From: Eutypella sp. D-1
Taxonomy: Eukaryota; Ascomycota; Sordariomycetes; Xylariales; Diatrypaceae
Assembly: GCA_023313575.1 (NCBI GenBank)
Contig: JAJTTP010000025.1
Span: forward strand, 62,001 to 126,000
Direction of reading: 5' to 3'
DNA: 64,000 bases
Shown: positions 23,606 to 37,900 of the stretch, piece by piece
Layout: every line of letters begins with the position of its first letter
How positions within the stretch are numbered: position 1 is the first letter of the stretch
The notes under the pieces: model-generated
Databases searched by the model: none
Told to the model about the DNA's origin: nothing
Seen by the model: only the letters and a program-made list of their open reading frames with translations
Translations under genes and position numbers: made by a program

Positions 23606-26600
23606 CTAGTTGGCAAGCAAGTCATGGTCACTCAAATTGGATCAGTGCCACTACCCCTGCCACCACCACCCCAGACGTGACATTGGTAAGCCAGGGGTGA
23701 TGATGAGGGCTACAAGCCTTATGTCTTGCTATTCTCCCACAAGTTTACTTCAACTTTGACCGTTCCCGCTCGCCTGTGGAAGGGCTAACGCTGCGGCTGA
23801 CGCTCCGACGCGGTGGCTCAGGGATACAAAATTCAAGTCTACGCTCAAGCCCGTGTGCGCTTCACCATCTACGGAACTTTATTGAGACTTCTGTGAGCTC
23901 CTTCAGCTTCAGGGGACCCATCCTTAGTAGCCCAAGCCCAGGTCCTCGCCGGAAGGGGAGGATGAGACACCAATTTAACTCTAGAATAACTCCAGATGAT
24001 CGAGTCAAAGCATCCACTTCCACACGCAACAACACCGCAAATCCTTGACGGAGCAAGCCGGTCAAGCCAGCTCATCGAGCGACGGGGCAGAGAGAGCTGC
24101 TGCTGTCTTAGCTGCTTAGAGCTCCGGCTGCTTCCTGCGACTCTAAACCGATGATCGCGGAGAATCGGGCAAGAGATCAACAGCGGCCACTGGAGAAGCC
24201 CATGACAACTCGGTGGTGTGGAGATGCTGGAGGAGATACCTGTTTTCTAGCTGTCAGCCGTCAGCATTGGATCAAAAATTGAAGAAATCATATCGCTGAG
24301 TGTCTAGCACTATATCAAAGAGGGGATAACACTTTGAGAGTAGATGAGATCGGCTTGCAAGGATAAATTAGTGAGGGGGAGCATAGAGCTCACTACTAGT
24401 TGGTGGGGCCTCCTTTAGTTGGTTCTAGGCATGACCTGGGGGTTTGGGGGCCAGCTCGCTCCCTAACTCCTCCCCACTTGAGAACCTGCCAACCTGCGGG
24501 ACCCCACTTACCTAGATGCGAACCCACTAAAGTCCGATCCACAGTTTAGTCTCTGCCAAGGATCAAAAGATCGGAGCCTTTCCCTCTTCGATTGCTCTTT
24601 CCACTCTACTAGCTTGTATGTACATACATATTGGCACTGTAAATACAGCGCCATCACCAGCCCGCCAGCATTCACAGGTGTTACTTTATACCTATTCACA
24701 AGAATCACTATAGATAGTACCCGTGGGCTCTCTTCTGCCCATGGATGTTTTTTTTTAATTCTACGAAGTTTTCTGTCAAACGTTCCACGTTCCAACTATT
24801 TTAGGAAGTTTTCTTTTCACCTTTTTCTTTCTATCCTTTTACAACTCTTTTAGTCCGTCCATGACATAATACCGTACACCGTAACCGTAATCCGTAACAG
24901 TTACACACGTTTAGTAACGTTGCTTGGCAAGTTTGGTTGTTGCAAACATTCAGACATTCAGATATTACGCCCGAACTTGGCCCCCCTCAGGGTTCAAGGT
25001 TTGATCACCGAGCCAACATTGAACCTAGAGATCATACCTTAGAGGCCATAAACCGGTGAGGCCCGGTTGTGGTGACCCCCCAGCCTCGATATTTCGTATG
25101 ACTATCACAGCCACAGAATCACAACGAATGATGACCTGCATATGTACCTAATATTGCGACCGAGACACGTCTTGCAATAGACAATGAATGGTGACGCCCA
25201 GTCTCGCGGATTAAAAAACGGTACCATCCGAGTTAAACTTTGATTGCTGAGCACAGGGCACACAGGGGCGGGATGGCGGAGGGCGGAGGACGGGAGGGAA
25301 GGACGGCGGTGGTCAACCACAAGGCGATAGTCACTGGGTGTTTGGGCATTTGTTCGGGTGTATATCACATCCACGTGGCAATTCTATTTTGATGCGAAAG
25401 TTGAATACCATCCTCCAGGCCTCTCAGGTACGACGAGACTATGATTGGAAACCATGATATTCTTTTTTTGGCCGACCCGTTCACCCAAACAGATATCACC
25501 TTAACACACGTTACGAGCCGCAGCAAGCGTGAGCAAGCACGTCTTGGGCCCTCCTAGACTATCCAGCAAACATGACCGTCTGTCTGCTCGTCTTATCTAT
25601 GCACTCCATAGGTACGTACGCTTATAAGTTGTGCTACAGGGTCGGCATAGGGCCACCAGGCCATCATACAATGCACAGACTTGACGTTGACAGCGCACGC
25701 ATCCCCAGCACTTGACCAGCAACCAGTTTCTCAGACCATTCCCATAATTCCCCGAAATCTCGATCGCTACCCTGCTGGCCTGGCAACCTGGCGACCTGGC
25801 GACCTGGGAGGTGGCCATAAGACAGGAAATCATCGCGGAAATATTTGGGGGGTTAAGCCAATGAGAACCGGAAATGCAGAAACCTGTTCCCGTACTATGT
25901 TAGCCCTTTGTCCTTTCTTGGTTGGGTGCAGGCGGCGGCCAATTATTTGCTGATCTGATGGTAGATCTCAAGGAACCCCGGCAGCCCGGATTTTTCATAA
26001 AGTGGTCTTGGGCAGTCCAGCCCGGGTCCTCCACCCTGCCACCTAAGACATGCATTACATCACACACTATCTAGTCCGCCGCAGAGACTCGTGCATGGCA
26101 GGCATGGCCATGCATGGGGGAAAAGCTATACAGGCACACAGGTACTATGCTTTACCTAGTGGCTGGGACTGGTTACCTAGTTCGCCTTGGGCAGGGATCC
26201 AAATTTTGTCTTGTTCATAGGACACGGCAAGACGGTAGGTAGCCTTCGCAACAAGACATCGAACCCCCAAACGCCCATGTTTTATTTTCATCTTGTTTTC
26301 TCCCTAACACAATGCACTATCACTCAGCCTTGGGGTTAGAGACGGTTACCGGCTTCCCGGTGAACAGTTTGAACACGCTTAATACCTGGGCCTTCTATCT
26401 TCGAGGCTGAAGCCTCGACAAGACTATCAACTGAGGCTTTCCAGTCCGCAAGCCCGCAAACAAAGGGGGCGATCGGTACCTGGACGTTTAGTTCGGAGGC
26501 CCTGGCATGGTGGCCCGCTTCCAGCAGCTTCTCATTGGTCTTAGCCCGCATAACCTCAACGACAACGGCTAACGCTACTGCTGGTGCTGACGCTGGTGTA

Positions 26601-27599
26601 TGGTGCTTCTAGTGTACGGTTCTGCAGATGCTGCAATGCGATGCCGTCTAACTATGTAGAACTGCTTCCCAACCTCGCAAATATAGCTCATGTTGACCGA
26701 CTGTGTCCTACGGATGCTGACGAACTCGCCAGACCAACAGCCGACCTACTCATGTTGGTAATTGCGCGACGTAGGTCCCTCTAGCGACAGCCCAGGAGGC
26801 TCTCTATCATTTGCAGCTCCTCAAAGTATTGCATACTAGTCCGGTCTAACTAGTCGAGAGATCCTCTGCGCATCTCAACCCCCTGGCTTTTGATCTTCAG
26901 CTTCCGATCCGCCTTTCTGCCGCCCCGGTCCCTCCACACATGTTTGTGCTTCAACCACACTAAGCACATCCCTGCTAGATCTCAAGCCTTCCTTCAAGCC
27001 TCATGCCCCCCGCCGTCCCGGGGTCGGCTCCCAAGTGACGTAGAGACGACAGTAGACGCGGTCATACTTATGCGTACTCCCCGAGGGGAGATCGAGGGTG
27101 AGTTTGGCGGCCCATTCGCCTGGTGCTGCCGGACTGTGGCGTCTCTTTCGACCCGTGGACACAAACCCCGCCCAAGTCCTTGTGCTACCGGGTATTGTTC
27201 ACTTACGTACTAGCTGATTGTCTCTCGCATGGGGTAAGCCGTTGGCCTGGTACGAGTGCTTCTGGCAGCCTCGGCCAATAAGGCCCAGGTGATGTGGCAT
27301 AGCCAATATGGCGAGGACTTTCGTGGGACAGCTACACTCGCATGTGCGTTCTGCCGGAGCATATAAGGACCCCCGACCTCCCGCATTGTTGTATTGTTCC
27401 CAGCCGACTTCGGTACACCAGCTCCAGGCTTCCACCACATATAATAACCCCATCTCCCTCACACCCGGTCTCTCTTCCAGAGTCTCCCTTCTTGGAGTAG
27501 CCCCTTCGCTTAGGTTACTCTAGACCCTCGTTAAGTCAAGCCAGACAACAATCGCTTTGCCTCTCGTGGATACCATTCACTCTACCAAACACCATCACA
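23606..27599. other. 4-kb gene-free region
   Basis: No reading frame with recognisable motifs and no joinable set of exons was found on either strand; the frames at 24508-24795, 26336-26551 and 26890-27213 look like chance. The last 250 bp before 27600 are CT-rich with a possible TATA element (CATATAAGG, about 27359-27367), and belong to the promoter and leader of the downstream gene. It could hold non-coding RNA, which I cannot judge. Confidence 0.4.
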
Positions 27600-28770
27600 A
27601 TGAAGGCATTCTTCGCTATCATGGGCTTGGCCTCGCTGGCGTCGGCCGGAGGCGGAGGTTACAATTACCACACGGGCACCACCATCTATGAGACGACCAC
27701 TGTCTGTCCCATCACTCAGACATATACCACGTCGGGGTCGTATGTTTCCTCCGTCGGAACCCCCCGAATGCCGTTCAAGTACTAACGTCGCTGTCAGAAC
27801 ATATGAGGAGACTCAGTATACCACGTCAACTATCACTGTGACTGAGTGTCCCGGCGGTGAGTGTGGAGGCGAGGTTACCGTCACCGGCCCTCCCCAGACT
27901 ATTGGAACTACCACGGAGGTAGACGTCACATATACGACCGTAAGTGGACCTATAAAATATGAAACTACTGATGTGAATCCTCTATTTCCAATACTAACAT
28001 ACAGCGCGTAGGTCTGCCCGGTGACTGAGACTAAGACGGCGCCTGGTGGCACGTATTACGAGACCTACACTACCACCAGTGTCTACGTAACGAAGCTTCA
28101 CACCATCGTCTACGAGACGGCCACTGGTCCCGCAGTGACCAAGACCGAGGGCGACGTCGTCTACGAGACTCTGACGAGCCTCTGCCCTGTGACCGAGACC
28201 AAGACCATTGAGGGTGAGACTGTCGTCGTCACTTGGACCTCGACGTCGACCATCAAGACGGAGGTCCAGACTACCGCTACTGCGTATACTTCGTACACGG
28301 TTACGGAGCACGTAGAGACTGAGGTCTACGAGACGGTCACCTGCCCGGAGACGACCTACAAGACTGTGTCTGAGGGCGAGACTGTGTACGTGACGGAGAC
28401 CGGCACTGAGACTACCTCCGTCACCAAGGAGTACACGGTCACGGAGACGATCCCCGTCACCCTGACCAAGGAGATCGACGTGACCGTCACGCAGGAGGTG
28501 TCGGAAGGCGAGACCGTCACGAAGAAGCCTACCGTCATTATCACCTACTCGGACACCAACATCATCACCCAGGTGCCGCCACCGACCACCATCGAGTACC
28601 CCACCACTATCTCCACAGCCGGTCCCACTTCGGTCGGCACCACCTACATCCCCCAGCCCCCGGCGTCGAGCAGTTACGCCACCGCGGTTCCGACCGCGCT
28701 GGCGGCGCACGCTACCCCTGCCGCCGCGGTCATCCTCCTTGGAGCTGCCGGTATCGCCGCTCTCCTTTAA
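27600..28770 (+). CDS. Thr-rich GPI-anchored cell-wall protein (346 aa)
   Basis: Three exons (27600-27739, 27798-27939, 28012-28770); both introns carry a TACTAAC branch site. The protein starts with a signal peptide MKAFFAIMGLASLASA and ends with a hydrophobic tail (AVILLGAAGIAALL) after a small-residue stretch, as GPI-anchored proteins do. Between them lies a Thr/Val/Glu-rich region of loosely repeated TVCPVTETKT, VYETxTS and TVTE words, with Cys in repeated (T)VCP/ECPGGE contexts. No catalytic domain is seen. Such proteins are heavily O-mannosylated structural or adhesive wall components. Third positions are strongly G/C, suggesting high expression. Adhesin versus plain wall protein cannot be decided. 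Confidence 0.85.
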
Positions 28771-31700
28771 TCACCCCTCTCGGATCGGGTATTGCTATCG
28801 CCCACTGATAATAATTACCTCGTATCGGCTGGGCAGTCACATATTTCAACACGGTACCCTTTTCTCTTTAATGACATCACGCATACAAGCTCAGCTACCC
28901 AGATATCGGGTGGTGCTTTCTGGGCTATGGAACACGGAAATGGCGATTTCGAGCGGACGGAATGGGACATAATGACGACACGCATTACGACCGGGAACCG
29001 GTTGGCGCACGAAAAAAAGGCATATATACGTTTTTTATACACTCCTTAATTCACCGGGGGCGGGACAGGATTTTGCGGTATTATGGCATTATTTTTTCTT
29101 CGCGAATTCGGGAGCCATCCTGAAAGGCGGCCAATCTGCTTTGCATCGCGATGGATAGCGAGCGGGGAGGGGGTTGATTTACGGAGCCCCCTTAATCGGC
29201 GGCGAGCGTCGTGGTAATGACGTGGAGAGGCCTTTTTTTATTTTCATGTATATAATTTTCTGTTTGAAAACCTGCCAGATTAATGAACTGCGAGATGCTT
29301 TACCCACCGTACAATTTGATGTCCTGTCGTACTACCCGACCTCTATCTACTATCCATCTTATCAGATTTGAATCGCGCACGCGTCCACTTTCTCAACATT
29401 ATCTCACTAATGTTATAGCAGATGAACCATTATAGGGAGCCAGTAAGCAAGTAAATCGGAACCCAGCTACAGTGGAGAGATCCTGACATGAGGCAGATGG
29501 CAAAAAGCTAGACCTAGATTTTTTTATTAAAAAAAAAAAAAAAAAACGCCACATCCATCCCCGCATTCGCCAACGCCACTCCGTCACTACCCTCCCTCCA
29601 TCACACCTAATACGAGGTCTGGGAAGTGAGAAGAAGAGGTCCGAGGCCTTGCTCACATTTGGTAAGTAGCCGCAAGTATCTCAGCACCAGGTTAGTCTAG
29701 GTCTAAGCGCGAAGACGGCAGGCTCCCCTACCTACCTACCTACTTGCTTGTCAAGCCGGCTCGGTAGAAATATGCAGAGTGTGATCACGTACCTACTTAA
29801 GTACGTATGTCCCTACGTGTAAGGAAGCCGTAGGCGAGCACACGCCACTTGTATCCATCTCAACGGGAGCAGTTCTTCGTGCATTGCATCGTAGAAGGGT
29901 CAAATCAGTACTGTTGTCGCTCCAGGTTGCCTTACACACATACACCCTAAGTACTCAGTACCCGACTCTACTACCCTACGTACCTAGGTAAGCTATGGGA
30001 GTAAGTGACAGGGTTGCATTAGAACACCCGACTTACACATACGTGCATGCATACTTACCATGCATGTAAGTGAGCTAGTGGCTGCCAGTCAGCCCGAAGA
30101 AAGCCTGCTTTGTCTGCCCTGTTTACCCCTGGCTAGCCGGGCTAGCCGGGCTAGGTTGGGACGTCATGCATACACACCACCTACCACATATATTGTTCTG
30201 TCATCGTCACATCGGCTCTCTGGCCTGTATTTGCAGGTTAGGTAATGGGGTGGGTAAACAATAAGCGAGCCCTTTTCTTTCAATAATGCTACGGTTATAT
30301 AGGGCGTCATCCATTCATGTATTGATCAACCAGCTTCAATTCGGCCGATCAGCCTTTGGCCTTTTTTGGCCGCTGCCCTACCCTCCCAACCCCTCTCCCT
30401 TCCCTCCCGGGCATTGTGATCTCACTTTCACTTGTGTAGTAGCCAACCCACAGTCAATACAGATCGGCGTGCACTCCGTCCCAGCAAGCCCAGTAAGCCC
30501 CCTTCCCCACGGGGTTCCAGGGTAACCCTCTAGTGCACCAGTGTAAATGATAAATGTAGCGACCTGATGTTTCTTTGCTATGTCGTCTGGATATACTTCA
30601 CGGTAGGTACAGCTATGACTCGCACCCCTGCCTATAGCTGACCAGTTACGTATTAAGTTACGTGCGGCAACCGGCAATCGGCAATGGCGGTGCTTGGCGT
30701 GATAGCAACCCATACCTTGTCTATATCATCATACCACTCACGAGGGCTGGCAAGGCTGGTGTTACACGCTTTGTGTCGATATTGAGGTGGAAAACGAGAG
30801 AGTGGAGGATGAAGCAGATGCTATGGACTCGCCAAAGTACCTGTCTCTTCCCTCTAGAGAGACATCTCATCAAATCCAAAGTATCCGTATCTCGATGCTA
30901 TACCCATAGCTATGAGCCTCCCATGTTTCCCTTCCCCATACTGCACCCTTGTCTACTATGTACGTACTATATTACGATCGTGGAGTCCACCCGACCTAGC
31001 CTTGCCCGTCTTGTCATCATGGGGATCGGGAGGCTTGCGGCTGCTCCACCTCCACACTGTCATTCCCACGCTTACCTTTTATATACTTCGTAGGTAAGCT
31101 TAGTTGCCTTGGTGATTGAGTACTTACATAAGTTCTAGGGTGGTTGGATATGTTGAACAATTATAAACAACCATAGATAAATTCACGGATTGTGGATACT
31201 TAGTTCTATCCCTTCTATCTGTCTATATGACCACGCGCCTGCCTAGCTGCCCGCAACGACGAGATAGCGAATCCCTCCGAGGAGAAAAGGGATCGCGGCG
31301 GGAGGGGCCGCGTGATTCCCACGGCAAGCATGGCAATGTGGTTTCTGTTGCTTCCCAAATACATCTTATATATCACGTAGTACTAAGTATCCCTCAAATC
31401 CTCAGCCGCGGTAGAACGTACATACCTAGAGATCTAACGGCAAAATCGGCGCTTGTATGGTCTACCATATCGGCCAGATTAGTTGTCTCCTCATCGCAAG
31501 TCTCTGCCGTTAAATCTGCGCCCGCGCTTGTTTTACGTCCCTGTTACGACGCACCTCTCGGGCGATCCCACATACACGTGCTCAGACCGCCGGGAGCCGC
31601 ATTGAGGACTGTCCTCGGTAAGCAATGAAGGAGTCATGCATGCCACGAGAAAATATGAGACGCCCATATCTACCACAGCCAGATAGTCGACTCATCAGGT

Positions 31701-32985
31701 ACATCCCAAAGACCAGCCACTTCCATGATATCTCACAAAAACCTGGTCAGAAAGCAGGAAGGAGAAGCGACGTGAGACTTTGCCCTCCTCCCCACAATTG
31801 CTGCTGCCACCGTGATCACCAATATACGCCGCCACGAAGCGGCGCGCCGCGGGAGCCAGCCACGGCCTCTAAGCTCGTAGATAGGTAGACGTCAGCGGCC
31901 AGGCCAGCATGGTGCGACCACCGGTCGTCATCAGCTCTGCCCACCTCAGGTTGTGGGAAGAGAAAACAAAATAGAGAAAAGAAAGAAGGGAAGCAGGCGT
32001 TCTGCCCTACACCCTATGCGCTGACCTGCATTTAATTGATATATATATATGAGGGTCGTACATTGTATTTCTTACGTGAGTTCTGCGCGTGTAGAAGATC
32101 CCCGCCGGTGTTGGTTGATATGCCGGAACGCCGGCTCTCGCGTGTACCTATGGATGTGAGCCTCTACTGCTGCTCTATGTACTTACACGATATCATATAG
32201 CAGGTGACCGGGAAGGCGCTCTTGAACGCCTCGTCTCATTTCGTCTCGTGTTCTCCGCATCCAACCCTCGCAGCCTCCGTCCCCAGTCTCTTCCCCGGAG
32301 GTGGAGTAAATAAACGCGGCTAAGACGGAGAGAGAATGAGAAGGTTGGGGAATCCCTGTGCGGACTGTCTACCTATATCTAACCATGTACACACGAGCGA
32401 ACGACGACCTCCAACCTCCGACTCATGCTGTGCGACGCTCCTCTGCAGGGCCGGGGAAGCTGGGGGGGTAGGGACGGCCGTCACCGAGGAGGAAGTCAAG
32501 AGGTGGTCTGATGGTGATGAGGAGGCACCGACAAGTGGCCTACGGTTGGCGGCCGGGCGTCGGTGATGATGATGATGTGGGTTACACAATAGGAGGGGTA
32601 GCTTGGCTGAATACGAGCTTACCAGTTATAGGCGCGGGCACTCAATATATTGTGGATTGGAGTAGGAAACCCAGAGATCTGCCTACCTCCCATGAGAATC
32701 ATGCTTGTACATGCGTACACAAACCGGTTGTCCGGTCAATCCATCCAGCCATCAGCTTACTTACTTTACTTACGTCGCCAACCTCTCGACCTACCAACCA
32801 TCCTGCTGGCCTTCTTCCTTTCCAACTTGCCACCCCACCCCCGTCCCCTCATTGCGGGGTATGCAGATAGATGATAATAAACCATCCTTGACAGCCTAGA
32901 AGACCATGACCAGACGCCACAGCCAGCCACCCTACTCCTCAGCATGACTGACTCACGAAGACAACAATAAGATGGAGTTGTAGAG

Positions 32986-33015
32986 CGAGACGAGACGAGA
33001 CGAGACGAGATGAGA
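32986..33015. repeat. CGAGA pentanucleotide microsatellite
   Basis: Six tandem CGAGA units, the last one with a C-to-T change. Confidence 0.9.
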
Positions 33016-34124
33016 TCGGGGCCGGCACCGAAGACCAAGACTGAGACCGAGACACGCAGTAACCCGGCGTAGTATTCTTTTTGTTTCTCGCGGCGCCGCC
33101 GTCTGTTAGATTTTACTTGAAAAAATACGCGCAACAAGACTACGCGACAGGGAGGGAGAGGGGTATATACGCATATCGTGACCGTCCTAACTCTTCTCTG
33201 CGTCGCTAGGTGTTTTAACAAGTACCAGCAACTTTATCGATATATTGTATCAGATCTAATTCTTTATATTAGCAGCACGTGTAGAAGTCCTATCATGCCG
33301 GGTGTATCCGATAGTTCGAGCAGTACCAATTTACTACTTACATAGGTAGCGAATTGCTTGCAAAAAGAGACCGAGTGTAGTAGATAGATGCCGAAAGACT
33401 CCTAAAGATATCAGGTGTTAGATGCCTAAGCAAGTAGGTATGTAAGTAAGAAGTTCGGCATTCAAGTAGCAGGCATGACAGGCAACAAACAACAAAAAAC
33501 CTATTTTATTTACTTTACCACACACCACTCGCTCCCATCTTTCCAGCCCAGCCCCTTTTCATATCCCCCAATCCCTTCAATAGCGCAACAGGCACCCTTA
33601 ACCACGACAAGGTCCTCAAGCTTCGCGTGGGATTTAAGTAAGCTATGCCAGGTAGCATAGCATTATTTGCATACTTCCAACTATGTACATCAGCGCATCC
33701 CTCCCTGCATCAATCAATCTACCAGTACCTGACTGACTTACTACAACTTACTTCCCTCACCTTTTTCAGGTATTCAAGTCAAAGTCCTCGGCAAAGCAAA
33801 GCCAAAAAAGGTCACCTGTTATTTCTTTCTTCTTTCTTCTATCTTTATTCTTCCCCCCCTTTCCCCGTCCCCCGTCCCCCAGTGCCATACAATTGCCATG
33901 CCATGCCATGCTTATTTTATGTCCTACTACTACTGCTACTACTACTATGCACACAACGACAACATCAACAACATCAACACAAGAAAGCCAGCAGACAAAC
34001 CAACCAACGGAAACAAAACGGAAGCTCAACCAAACCAGCCAGTCCATTCCATTCCAGTCCAGTCCATGCAAAGCAGCCAGCCAGCCAGAAGTCCCCCCTT
34101 TCCATGCTCTCTCCTCTCTCCGTC

Positions 34125-34169
34125 TATATATATATGTGTGTGTGTGTGTGTATGTATGTATGTGTGTGT
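34125..34169. repeat. Compound TA/TG/TATG microsatellite
   Basis: A short TA run passes into a TG run, then TATG units, then TG again. A typical length-variable tract. Confidence 0.9.
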
Positions 34170-34669
34170 CGAGTGTCTGCGTCCGTGTGTGAGTCTCTTT
34201 TCGTTGTGTCTGTCTGTGTACAAAGTGATAAATAACATAAACCATCCATCCATCCGTCTTCTACCGCCCCCTCTATTGCGCCAGCAAAAAATGAGCATTT
34301 CTCTTGCTGCTGCTACTGCTGATGCGCCAAGGATGATAAAGACGGGGGGGTGGCTGGATACATGTAGCCCTAACCCCAATCCCAGCTCACGGCCCTCTCC
34401 TCTCACTCCGGGGGTAGGGGACCAAAAGTAAGTGAAAGTGAAGAAAGGGGGATAGATAGATACCAAAGGAAGTTCCTAAGAAGTCGAATCGAAAATCCGA
34501 ATAAATACCGTCGTGTCGTCCTAGTAAGCAGAGGGCCCAGGGCCGGGGAGGTAGGGGATGCTGCAAGCATCATGGAAGCTTGAAGGCACAGTACACGGCG
34601 GCGGCGGCGGCGAATAGACATCTCAGACAAAGTCCACCCAACTGAATCCCACCGAGGGGGAAAAAAAAA

Positions 34670-34690
34670 GGGGGGGGGGGGGGGGGGGGG
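34670..34690. repeat. 21-nt poly-G tract
   Basis: Uninterrupted G run preceded by nine A. It may form a G-quadruplex and is prone to length error in assembly. Confidence 0.85.
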
Positions 34691-34831
34691 AAGGTCGGGG
34701 AAAGGTAGTAACATGCCGCTAGTAGCTTCATTTTCGTTTCGTTTTTTGATATACATGACATGACGAGCCTCTATCTCAATACCAATGCCCTTTCTTCATC
34801 ATAAAACGTAACACGCACATGAAGCAGAACT

Positions 34832-34834
<3 letters not shown>

Positions 34835-34865
<31 letters not shown>
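34835..34865. repeat. CAGC tetranucleotide microsatellite
   Basis: About seven tandem CAGC units just beyond the 3' end of the DUF4045-gelsolin gene, probably in its 3' UTR. Confidence 0.9.
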
Positions 34866-34867
<2 letters not shown>

Positions 34868-34921
34868 GATAGCGCAAGAAAGCGCTAAAAGAGAGCGGCG
34901 GCGGGCTTCGGGTTTAAGGGC

Positions 34922-37900
34922 CTACGCGCTCAACGCCTGCAAGGCCTGGCTAAGCGGCATGACCCTAAGACTCCGACCGCGCTTAATCTGTCCACTGGCG
35001 CTCGCACTCGCAGGCGACGCAACAGGCGAATTGACCATAAGCGTAGGACAGTCCTGATCCCTCCACTTGCGGAAAACACTCTTCAAATCGCGGGGGATGC
35101 CCTCGAGGACAACAGTAGAAATGGGGACAAAGGGGCGGTCCTCCATGCCCGCGGCGAGGATGGCGTATTCCTGCGCGAAGTCGAGCGCGTTGTGGAACGA
35201 GGCGTATTGGGACTGCGCCTGCGCTCCGACGATGACGTACATCTCGAAGAAGGCGTCGAGTACGTAGATGCCGTGCGGTGCGAGGTCGCCCTGCGAGAAG
35301 GGGGATAGTTCGATGATCTAATAAGTATCACTCCGTTAGCATGGTCTGGTCACAAAAAAAAGTCCGGTATCTAGGTATTGGACATGTATGTAGTGTAACT
35401 CACCTGCTCCTTGCTGGCGGCATCCGAGTAGAACAGCCTACTGCAGTACTTTTCGTAGTTGGGCTTGAGGCGCCAGTGGTCAGCAGACGCAGACTTAGAG
35501 CCGCCGCCGCCGTTGTTATTGAAGAGGCCCCAAAACTCGTCGGGCTCCTGCCCGTCCTCGATTTCCGTCATCTCACCCGAGAGCGCAAAGTCCATCCCTA
35601 TCAGACGTGCGCAGCTGAGCTCGTCGACCCCGCTCCCCTTACCCTTCCAGAGGTAGCACCGGCCCGCCTGCGTAACGAGGTACGGGAACCCGGAACAGAG
35701 AGACGAGGGACTGAAGTCGACCTCGTCAAAGACGACATGGCCGAGATGCCGCCTGCCACAGAGCATGTGGGGCGCCAGCGAATCGTATTTGTTGCCGGAT
35801 CCGCGCTGCGTCACCACAATACCCCCTAATGCCTGAAGGAACTCGGGTGTTTCCTTGCTCTGCTGCAGCTTGACTACCTTGCCGCCCACAGCTTTAGCTT
35901 CTTTTGATACAAATATCGATGCATCTTCGACCTCCGCTGGCGAGACTTCGTCGCCCGCCCAGAAGTAGACTTCGGTCGTTTTCTTGCCCGCCTCGTTGTT
36001 GAAGACGTGGAAGCAGAGGTACATCTCGCGTTCGAAAAGTGTCCGCTCCTGATGGCTCGGCACTCGTACTTTCTTCCCATCGGGTGCGAACTGGAACAGT
36101 TGCGCAGTGATAGTATGGATACTAGGTCCCACCAAGGGAGGTCTCCGCATAAGAATCTCCGCCGCGTCGGCGTGGTAATTTCTCTTAGGACGATCAGTGC
36201 CGAAAAATTCCTCTAGACCGCTGGACTCTGGTTGTGTAGGAGACCGCAGAGGCGGCGAAGCCATGGGTGAGCTCAGCTTGGGTTCCGTCTGCGGTGGCGA
36301 AGGCTTGGCCTGCGGTGGTGAAGGCTTGGGTGGCTCTTGAGGAAGCTGACGTGAAGTCGGTCTGGATCCCTCCTGGCTAGACTTTTTGGGGGTTGTGGGC
36401 AACGGTCGAGCACCAAACAGAGCGTTTCCGCTATTCCGTGGTGAACTCTGAGCCGGCTGGTTGTTGTTTGCTGTAGGCTCTGCGGTTCGGGGAGAGATTA
36501 CCGGAGAGCTAGTCTTGGGTGGATTCTCCTCCTTTGGAGGAGACGGTTGTGGTTGTATTTTGGGGGCTTCAGGACTTGGAGGTTTGTCCTGACTAGGCTC
36601 CAGCTTCACATCCGGCTTCACATCCGGCGGGGGGCTGGACGCCTGTTTAGTCTCCTTCGAAGGTTCAGGCCCGGGGCTCTTCAGAGGGGGCTGGCTAGCC
36701 TGATCGAAAAACTTAGACATCCGCTTCGTGTCAAGTTTCTTTGGCGTTGGTGCGCGTGCCTCTACTGGCTCCGGTTCGCTGGTTTCCTTCGTAGGCGACG
36801 TCTTAGTAGGCGATGGCTGCTGCTTTCTCAACGCCGCAAAGGCGGCTACTTGCTCGTGAATCTTTGATGACGAACCAGGCTCCTTGGATGGCGACGGCCT
36901 TCGAAACGGAGCCTCCTCATTCGTAGTCGAGATTGGGAGTGGCCGTGCCTGCGAGGTTGGGGCCGTGGCAGGCTCTTCCTTCGTAGATATAGGCTTAGGT
37001 ACCGTGGAGGGTTGACTGGCTTGGTTTGGCTCTGGCTCTGGCCCTTTTGGGGCAGGAGCAGCCGCAGCGACAGATGTCGGCGCCTTTCTCTTAGGTCCGC
37101 GCGCCCGATTCTTCGTCATATGCGTTAGTTTGGGCCCCGAGCCAGCTTCACTGGGCGTAGTAGCCGTAGCCGAAGAACTTGAGGGTGTCTTCGCAGCCGG
37201 GGTACCCGATACGCCGCCACCTGAGGCACCTGATGGGCCGGGGGGTCCCCGAGCAAGAAGACCTGCGAGAGCAGGGTTGAAACGGTTCGCCAGATTGCTA
37301 CTTAGCTTCCCGGGAACGCGCACTGGGGCCGTTGTCGATGACGAAGACGGCTCATCAGCGGGTTTAGGGGCTGTCGGTTCATGGATCGAGCTCTTTTTCC
37401 TATGTAAGTTGGCCCATTCCGGTTTCGTAGATGCAACTGGGGAGGGATCAGGCTTTGACACCGTGTTTGAACGCTTAGTATCAACGGTCACCCCATCGGC
37501 CGATGCGGAATCCTTCTTGAAGGAAATTGGGGAGGGATCAGGCTTCGACACCGTGTTCGAGCGCTTCGTATCAACGGTCACCGCCTCAGGGGCCGCAGAA
37601 TCCTTCTTGAAGGTGCCCGTCCGCTGGAGCTCGACGCGTTTCACCAATCCCTCCGGCACGGGGGACTCGCTCGCATTACTACTGGTACGAGCGACGCCGC
37701 GGCCCTCCGACTGAATCTGGTGGAAGCTCTTCTTCTTAGCCAGTAAAGATTCCTTGAACTCGTCTTTGCGTTCTGTTTTCTGGGGGCCGCCCGTGGAGCT
37801 CAGGGCCGCCTTTCCCTTCGCGATGTTGTCCTTGAGCTCGTCTGGTGCCTTGTAGTGTTGGGTCGTGGTCTTTCGGAGATTGCCGAAGACGTTCTTGAAC

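Larger units (their letters stand above)
28771..34921. other. 6-kb gene-free region rich in microsatellites
   Basis: No supported gene on either strand. Contains A/T-run and CTAC/GTAG microsatellite words throughout (for example 29730-29830 and 29980-30060) and a 17-20 nt poly-A near 29528. A pyrimidine-rich stretch lies at 33480-33900. Several longer open frames here (33645-34245 on both strands) are made of simple repeats. The simple repeats at its right end are listed separately. Confidence 0.45.

Noticed and set aside
27994..28710. 238-residue minus-strand frame opposite the GPI protein
   Set aside because: Arg/Gly/Leu-rich shadow caused by the codon bias and repeats of the plus-strand gene.
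33645..34245. Open frames of 150-196 residues on both strands
   Set aside because: Built from simple repeats (TG, CAACA, CCAGT words) with no domain.
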